A stretch of 10,389 nt of DNA from an uncultured Coriobacteriaceae bacterium (GTDB lineage Bacteria; Actinomycetota; Coriobacteriia; Coriobacteriales; Eggerthellaceae), in NCBI GenBank assembly GCA_946623915.1, contig CAMORQ010000043.1, forward strand, positions 1 through 10,389. Reading direction: 5' to 3'. Shown here in pieces: positions 6,151-10,389 of this stretch. The position numbers were made by a program, and so were the translations under genes. The notes under the pieces were generated by a model that saw nothing but the letters and a program-made list of their open reading frames with translations, was not told where the DNA came from and searched no databases. The stretch's first letter is position 1. Each line of letters starts with the position of its first letter.

Positions 6151-7134
6151 ATGGGCTTTCCCGAATACCGACCGCGTCGCATGCGCATCAACGACGTCTC
6201 TCGTGGATTGATCCGCGAAACGCACCTGGCGGCCGAAGACTTCATTTACCCGTTCTTCGTGTGCCCGGGCGAAGGGGTGCGCGAGGAAGTTCCTTCCATG
6301 CCCGGTGTGTTCCGCACCAGCATCGACATGCTGGAAAAGGAGATGCACGAGCTTTACGAGCTGGGCATCACCAAGGTCATGCCCTTCGGCATCCCCTCCG
6401 AAAAGGACGAAGTGGGTTCGGGCGCGTATGCTGACGACGGCATCGTGCAGCAGGCGGTGCGTGCCGTGAAGGCGGCGGTTCCTGGCATGTACGTCATCTG
6501 CGACGTGTGCCTGTGCGAGTACACGAGCCACGGTCATTGCGGCGTGCTCGACGAAACGGGTTACGTGAAAAACGACGAAACGCTCGAGCTGCTGGCTAAG
6601 ACCGCGGTGTCGCAAGTGCGCGCCGGCGCCGACATGGTGGCCCCGTCCGACATGATGGACGGGCGCGTGGGCGCCATCCGTGCGGCGCTCGACGAGGCGG
6701 GTTTTCCGAACACGCCCATCCTAGCGTATTCGGTGAAGTACGCGAGCGGCTACTACGGCCCATTCCGCGATGCGGCCGATTCTGCGCCGGCTTTCGGAGA
6801 CCGCCGGGCCTATCAAATGGATCCGGCAAACGCCGAAGAGGCGCTGCGCGAGGCGTTGCTCGACATCGAGGAGGGCGCCGACATGCTGATGGTCAAGCCC
6901 GCGCTTGCCTATCTGGACGTGCTGCGCGCCGTGCGCGACGAGTTCGGTTACCCCACGGTGGCCTACAACGTTTCCGGCGAATACGCCATGGTGAAGGCTG
7001 CGGCTGCAAACGGCTGGATCGACGAGCGCCGCGTAGTGCTGGAAACCCTGCTTTCCATGAAGCGCGCTGGGGCATGCGCCATTCTCACCTACCACGCCAA
7101 AGACGCGGCGCGTTGGCTGGCGGAGGAGTGCTGA
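6151..7134 (+). CDS. hemB: Porphobilinogen synthase (delta-aminolevulinic acid dehydratase), zinc type
   Basis: It condenses two 5-aminolevulinates to porphobilinogen. The 327 residues match family length. The N-terminus PRRMRINDVSRGLIRET (8-24) is typical. DVCLCEYTSHGHCG (118-131) has the three zinc ligands Cys120, Cys122 and Cys130, the same numbers as in E. coli, which marks the zinc-dependent class rather than the Asp-rich magnesium class. Schiff-base lysines are Lys196 in ILAYSVKYAS and Lys249 in MLMVKPA. YGPFRDAADSAPAFGDRRAYQMDP (about 202-225) includes the active-site lid arginines and is highly conserved. It starts 12 bases after the ahbC stop behind gaagggg and ends one base before ahbD. 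It is an early-step gene lying between two late-step radical SAM genes. hemB is clustered with ahb genes in sulfate reducers too. The identification is secure. Confidence 0.98.
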   Translation: MGFPEYRPRRMRINDVSRGLIRETHLAAEDFIYPFFVCPGEGVREEVPSMPGVFRTSIDMLEKEMHELYELGITKVMPFGIPSEKDEVGSGAYADDGIVQQAVRAVKAAVPGMYVICDVCLCEYTSHGHCGVLDETGYVKNDETLELLAKTAVSQVRAGADMVAPSDMMDGRVGAIRAALDEAGFPNTPILAYSVKYASGYYGPFRDAADSAPAFGDRRAYQMDPANAEEALREALLDIEEGADMLMVKPALAYLDVLRAVRDEFGYPTVAYNVSGEYAMVKAAAANGWIDERRVVLETLLSMKRAGACAILTYHAKDAARWLAEEC

Positions 7135-7135
7135 C

Positions 7136-8575
7136 ATGGCTGGCGAATGGCGCGAGATGATGGAATCCGCCCGCGCGGAAGCCGAAGCGGCCGGCAAACT
7201 GACCGGCGCTATCGATGCCGCCGCGGGACATGGCGGCGGACACCCGGCGGGCATTCCCAAGGACGGCAGCAAACCGGGTCTTTCCCATCCTTCCTGGATT
7301 CCCAAGACAGGTGGGGAGCCGCCCGAGTTCGTCAAGAAGATGCTTGCCGAGCAAGGCGCTGCGTCGCATCCGGGTTCGGCTGCCGGTCGCGGCATGAGGC
7401 CGGGAAGCGGGGAGGCGGCCTTGGCTTACAAGGAGCGCACGGGCATTCAGGCACCGCGCATCATCGCGTGGGAGATAACCCGCAGCTGCAACCTGTCTTG
7501 CGCGCATTGCCGCGCCGCCGCAGAATTCGGGCATTATCCGGGCGAACTTTCGCTCGAGCAGATTAAAGGCGTCATCGACGACATCGCGTCGATCACCAAT
7601 CCCATCCTCATCTTAACGGGCGGCGAGCCTTTCATGCGCCCCGACATCTGGGAGATAATCGATTACGCTCACGAGGCAGGGTGCATGCCTGTGATCGGCA
7701 CAAACGGCACGATCATCACCGATGAAATCGCGCAGAACATGGCCGAGCACGGCATCAGCAGGATGTCCGTTTCGCTCGATTTCCCCGACGCGCAGCGCCA
7801 CGACGAATTCCGCGGGCAGCAAGGCAGCTTCGACGAAGCCATCCGCGGCATCAAGCTGGCGCAGGATTGCGGCGTGGGCGTGCAGATCAACACGACGGTC
7901 ACCAAGCAGAACGCCAACACGCTTGAACAGATGCACGACCTTGCGGTTTCCCTGGATGCCGTGGCGTTCCATCCGTTCTTGCTCGTGCCTACGGGGCGCG
8001 GGGAGAACCTGCGCGACATCGAATTGACCCCTGAAGAATACGAAGAGGTGCTTACCTGGGCTTACTACAAGCAGAAGACGAGCCCCATGCATTTCAAACC
8101 CACGGATTCGCCCCAGTATTACCGCATCGCACACCAGAAGGCGCGTGAGGAAGGCAGCAAGGTTTCGGCCGAGCAGTACGGCCTCGAAGCCATGACGCGC
8201 GGCTGCCTGGGCGGCATCACCTTCTGCTTCATTTCGCATGTGGGCGACGTGCAGCCATGCGGGTACTTCGACATGCAGCTGGGCAACGTGAAGGACAAGC
8301 CGTTCTCCGAAATCTGGACGGATTCCGACGTGTTCGCCGACTTGCGGAACTACTCGCTGCTTAAGGGCAAATGCGGAGCGTGCGAGTACAAGGGCGTGTG
8401 CGGCGGCTGCCGTGCGCGAGCGCTTTCGGCGACGGGCGACTACATGGAAGAAGAGCCCTACTGCGCCTACATTCCACGCAGTATGCGCTCCGAAGGAGAA
8501 TCGGACGGCTCCATCCCCGCGTTCGCTGCCGGCCTCTGTCCCGATCCGGTGGTTGCAGAAGGGGAGGGCGCATAG
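7136..8575 (+). CDS. ahbD: AdoMet-dependent haem synthase, radical SAM/SPASM enzyme AhbD, with a long N-terminal extension
   Basis: AhbD oxidatively decarboxylates the two propionates of iron-coproporphyrin III to vinyls, giving haem b, the last step of the siroheme route. IQAPRIIAWEITRSCNLSCAHCRAA spans residues 104-128, with the CxxxCxxC ligands Cys118, Cys122 and Cys125; the WE(I/V)TRSCNL form is typical of AhbD. ILTGGEPFMRPD (159-170) is the SAM site. PTGRGEN (285-291) and a SPASM region follow, with Cys357, Cys364, Cys375, Cys413, Cys416, Cys422, Cys425 and Cys443. Residues 1 to about 103 precede the usual start. They are rich in Gly, His, Pro and Ala, with a loose duplication (HPAGIPKDG at 36-44, HPSWIPKTG at 51-59) and a helix-like EFVKKMLAEQG. 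ggaggag (7122-7128) supports ATG 7136; an internal ATG at 7343 (Met70) is less likely. A Gly/Ala-rich tail extends past Cys443. It lies one base after hemB and one before ahbAB. Confidence 0.92.
   Translation: MAGEWREMMESARAEAEAAGKLTGAIDAAAGHGGGHPAGIPKDGSKPGLSHPSWIPKTGGEPPEFVKKMLAEQGAASHPGSAAGRGMRPGSGEAALAYKERTGIQAPRIIAWEITRSCNLSCAHCRAAAEFGHYPGELSLEQIKGVIDDIASITNPILILTGGEPFMRPDIWEIIDYAHEAGCMPVIGTNGTIITDEIAQNMAEHGISRMSVSLDFPDAQRHDEFRGQQGSFDEAIRGIKLAQDCGVGVQINTTVTKQNANTLEQMHDLAVSLDAVAFHPFLLVPTGRGENLRDIELTPEEYEEVLTWAYYKQKTSPMHFKPTDSPQYYRIAHQKAREEGSKVSAEQYGLEAMTRGCLGGITFCFISHVGDVQPCGYFDMQLGNVKDKPFSEIWTDSDVFADLRNYSLLKGKCGACEYKGVCGGCRARALSATGDYMEEEPYCAYIPRSMRSEGESDGSIPAFAAGLCPDPVVAEGEGA
8561..8568 (+). 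promoter_or_regulatory. Ribosome binding site fixing the ahbAB start
   Basis: ggggaggg lies eight bases before ATG 8577. The same frame is open further left, to an ATG at 8412 deep inside ahbD. The ribosome site, the one-base gap after the ahbD stop and the family-like N-terminus (LRQRVLDTIQSSFPL) all favour 8577. Confidence 0.8.
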
Positions 8576-8576
8576 C

Positions 8577-9722
8577 ATGGCCGACTCTTTGAGACAAAGG
8601 GTTTTGGACACGATTCAATCGTCGTTTCCCCTCGAGCACGATCCCTATGCTTCGCTGGGCGAGAGGCTGTCGGCCCCGCGCGACGATGTGAAGGAGGCGC
8701 TTAGTGGGCTGTGCCTCAATGGCAGCGTCCGGCGAGTGGGCGCTTCGTTCGACTCGCGCATGCTCGGGTACAAGGCGACGCTGTGCGCTTTGGCGGTTCC
8801 CGGAGACGAATTCGACCTGGAGCGTGCGGCCGAAGTGGTCAACGCATTCCCGGGCATCACCCACAACTACGGACGTGCGCATAGGTACAATCTGTGGTTC
8901 ACGCTGATTGCGCGCTCCGACGAAGAAAAATCCCAGGTGCTCGATTTGATTCGCGAACGCACCGGATGCACGGATCTGCTCGACATGCCTGCGACGCGCA
9001 AGTTCAAGATTTCGGTTGACTTCGGCGCCCAGCGCGCCGCAACGGCAAGTGGTAAAGGCGGGCCAGCTTCGGTCCCTGCCGCCGGCAGTGGTTCTGCGAG
9101 CAACTCCGCCGATGCCGACGTTTGCTCCGCTGCCGCCGACGTCCGTCCCTTCGATGCCGAAGACCCGTTCGACATCGCGATTGTGCGGTGGGCGCAGGAC
9201 GATATCGTGCGTGACGAGCGCGGTAACTTGGTCGACGAACCTTACGACGTGGCGGCCGGTGCGTTCTGCGCGAGCCTCGGGCAACATGTGTGCGCGGACC
9301 AGATTATCGAGCGGTTGGCGCAGTTGCGCCAGAACGGCACGATACGCCGGTTCGGTGCGATGGTGCGCCATCAACGCATCGGGTTCTCCTACAACTCCAT
9401 GACCGTGTGGGACATTCCCGACGACGAGGTGGAGGCGGCTGGCATGCTGTTCGCCAGCATGCCTTTCGTGTCGCATTGCTACACGCGACCGCGCGCCGAA
9501 ACCTGGCCGGCGAACCTTTACGCCATGACGCATGCGACCAGCCCTGAAGAAATGGAGTCCAACGTGGAAACGCTTCGCGAAGCGCTTGAGGGGGAGGGCA
9601 TCACTTGCCGGAACCAGTTCGCGCTCGAAACGACCAGGGAGTACAAGAAGGTTTCCATGTCCTACTTCATGCCGACGCATATTCCGTTTAGTTCCGAGTT
9701 CGCCAGCTGGCTTCGCTCGTAG
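8577..9722 (+). CDS. ahbAB: Siroheme decarboxylase, AhbA and AhbB fused in one chain
   Basis: Siroheme decarboxylase removes carboxyl groups from the C12 and C18 acetates of siroheme, giving 12,18-didecarboxysiroheme. The 381-residue product has two Lrp/AsnC-like halves. Residues 1-150 resemble AhbA: a winged-helix part (LRQRVLDTIQSSFP to GSVRRVGASFDSRMLGY), then FPGITHNYGRAHRYNLWFTL (91-110) with the histidines typical of the active-site loop, and LPATR-like MPATRKFKISVDF (137-149). Residues 196-381 resemble AhbB: a second winged helix ending TIRRFGAMVRHQRIGFSYNSM (255-275), VSHCYTR (298-304), WPANLYAMTHA and YKKVSMSYF. Residues about 151-195 form a low-complexity Ala/Ser/Gly linker. AhbA and AhbB of Desulfovibrio are separate proteins that pair, and NirDL/G/H are their haem d1 counterparts. 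The fusion should give the same heterodimer within one chain. The winged-helix parts are a family remnant, so a DNA-binding role is unlikely but not excluded. Confidence 0.9.
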   Translation: MADSLRQRVLDTIQSSFPLEHDPYASLGERLSAPRDDVKEALSGLCLNGSVRRVGASFDSRMLGYKATLCALAVPGDEFDLERAAEVVNAFPGITHNYGRAHRYNLWFTLIARSDEEKSQVLDLIRERTGCTDLLDMPATRKFKISVDFGAQRAATASGKGGPASVPAAGSGSASNSADADVCSAAADVRPFDAEDPFDIAIVRWAQDDIVRDERGNLVDEPYDVAAGAFCASLGQHVCADQIIERLAQLRQNGTIRRFGAMVRHQRIGFSYNSMTVWDIPDDEVEAAGMLFASMPFVSHCYTRPRAETWPANLYAMTHATSPEEMESNVETLREALEGEGITCRNQFALETTREYKKVSMSYFMPTHIPFSSEFASWLRS

Positions 9723-9769
9723 CGCGTGCGCGCCCGCAGTTGAAAACCCGCAACATCAAGGAGATTTCC

Positions 9770-10389
9770 ATGCTTGACCACACTACATCGATCCGTGACT
9801 TCGCACGTGCCCAGCAGCTTATCCCCGGGGGTGTGAATTCGCCCGTGCGGGCGTTTGCCAACGTGGGGCAGGAGCCTGTGTTCTACGACCACGCCAAGGG
9901 CAGCCAGGTATGGGACGTCGACGGAAACGTCTACACCGATTTCATCTGCTCGTGGGGACCGATGATCCTCGGGCATCGTCCCGACCCCGTGATCGAAGCT
10001 GTACGCGCGCAGCTCGATCGGGGAGTTTCCTACGGTGCGCCGTGTGAAGAGGAAATCGCGCTCGCGGAAAAGATAGTCGAGCTGGTTCCTTCCGCCGAAA
10101 AAGTCCGCATGGTTTCCAGCGGCACCGAAGCGGTTATGTCGGCCATCCGTCTGGCGCGCGGTTTCACGGGGCGCGAGAAGATCATCAAGTTCGAAGGATG
10201 CTACCACGGCCATTCCGATTCGCTGTTGGTCAGCGCCGGCAGCGGCGTGGCCACATTCGGCATTCCCGGCACGCCTGGCGTTACGGCGGGGGCCGCGGCA
10301 GACACGGTCGTGGTGCGCTACAACGATCTGGATGCGGTGTCCGCCGCGCTCGACGAAATACTTTACGAGCCGTGCGACCTTGGCAACGC
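9770..10389 (+). CDS. hemL: Glutamate-1-semialdehyde 2,1-aminomutase (3' partial)
   Basis: It is a pyridoxal-phosphate enzyme that isomerises glutamate-1-semialdehyde, the HemA product, to 5-aminolevulinate. The first 206 residues are visible, about half of the usual 425-435. FARAQQLIPGGVNSPVRAF (11-29) is the conserved N-terminus. DVDGNVYTDFICSWGPMILGH (49-69) lines the substrate site. MVSSGTEAVMSAIRLAR (114-130) is the cofactor phosphate loop, and IIKFEGCYHGHSDSLLV (138-154) contains the tyrosine and histidine that stack on the cofactor ring. The Schiff-base lysine and the C-terminal domain lie beyond the right edge. aaggag (9758-9763) is six bases before the ATG. A 47-base gap after ahbAB, with only a weak gcgc inverted repeat and no T-run, suggests it is still within the operon. 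The identification is secure. Confidence 0.98.
   Translation, partial: MLDHTTSIRDFARAQQLIPGGVNSPVRAFANVGQEPVFYDHAKGSQVWDVDGNVYTDFICSWGPMILGHRPDPVIEAVRAQLDRGVSYGAPCEEEIALAEKIVELVPSAEKVRMVSSGTEAVMSAIRLARGFTGREKIIKFEGCYHGHSDSLLVSAGSGVATFGIPGTPGVTAGAAADTVVVRYNDLDAVSAALDEILYEPCDLGN

Noticed and set aside
4780..6615. 611-codon minus-strand open frame
   Set aside because: It is antisense to ahbC and the start of hemB, with low-complexity composition typical of a GC shadow and no family motif.
8412..8576. Upstream extension of ahbAB to an ATG at 8412
   Set aside because: It would overlap ahbD by about 160 bases and encodes an Arg/Pro-rich stretch unlike the family. A clear ribosome site precedes ATG 8577 instead.
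8361..9680. 439-codon minus-strand open frame
   Set aside because: It is antisense to the ahbD end and ahbAB, both well supported. No domain is visible.
8577..9722. Lrp/AsnC transcription regulator annotation for the fused gene
   Set aside because: The winged-helix and Lrp-like parts are inherited by the AhbA/AhbB/NirDLGH decarboxylases. The characteristic THNY, SHCY and SMSYF motifs and the operon context indicate the enzyme.
9722..9769. Possible terminator between ahbAB and hemL
   Set aside because: Only a four-pair gcgc inverted repeat is present and no T-run follows, so there is no support for an intrinsic terminator.

Overview
The window is a high-GC (roughly 60%) stretch in which every confident gene lies on the + strand. 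It is almost entirely a haem-biosynthesis operon of the siroheme-dependent (Ahb) type. Together the genes encode the enzymes from glutamyl-tRNA to haem b without the coproporphyrin or protoporphyrin branches. This route is known from anaerobes: sulfate reducers, methanogens and some anaerobic Gram-positives. High GC, dense ATGA-type gene overlaps, strong GGAGG-like ribosome sites and a Gram-positive-style CobA-HemD fusion suggest an anaerobic actinobacterium of the Coriobacteriia (Eggerthellaceae-like). That placement is inference; a deltaproteobacterium or a high-GC firmicute cannot be excluded from the sequence alone.

Layout. Positions 1-170 hold the acidic, Pro/Glu/Ala-repeat tail of an unrecognised upstream protein, closed by an intrinsic terminator at 204-233. 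A non-coding leader of about 160 bases (234-392) follows and should contain the operon promoter. Next come sirC (393-1064), hemA (1061-2341), hemC (2347-3282) and a cobA-hemD fusion (3279-4826), nearly all overlapping or a few bases apart. A 55-base gap with a small GC hairpin separates these from ahbC (4882-6138), hemB (6151-7134), ahbD (7136-8575) and a fused ahbA-ahbB gene (8577-9722). After 47 bases, hemL (9770 onward) runs off the right edge.

How they work together. HemA and HemL make 5-aminolevulinate from glutamyl-tRNA, HemB makes porphobilinogen, HemC makes hydroxymethylbilane, and the HemD half of the fusion closes it to uroporphyrinogen III. The CobA half methylates this to precorrin-2, and SirC oxidises that to sirohydrochlorin. 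Iron insertion may also be done by SirC or by an enzyme encoded elsewhere. The fused AhbA/AhbB decarboxylates siroheme to 12,18-didecarboxysiroheme, AhbC removes two acetate side chains to give iron-coproporphyrin III, and AhbD converts the two propionates to vinyls, giving haem b. No uroporphyrinogen decarboxylase, coproporphyrinogen oxidase or protoporphyrin ferrochelatase gene is seen here.

The pathway itself is known. The less ordinary parts are the single-chain AhbA-AhbB with a low-complexity linker, the roughly 100-residue His/Pro/Gly-rich N-terminal extension of AhbD, the absence of a dedicated sirohydrochlorin ferrochelatase gene, and the nearly complete clustering of the pathway.
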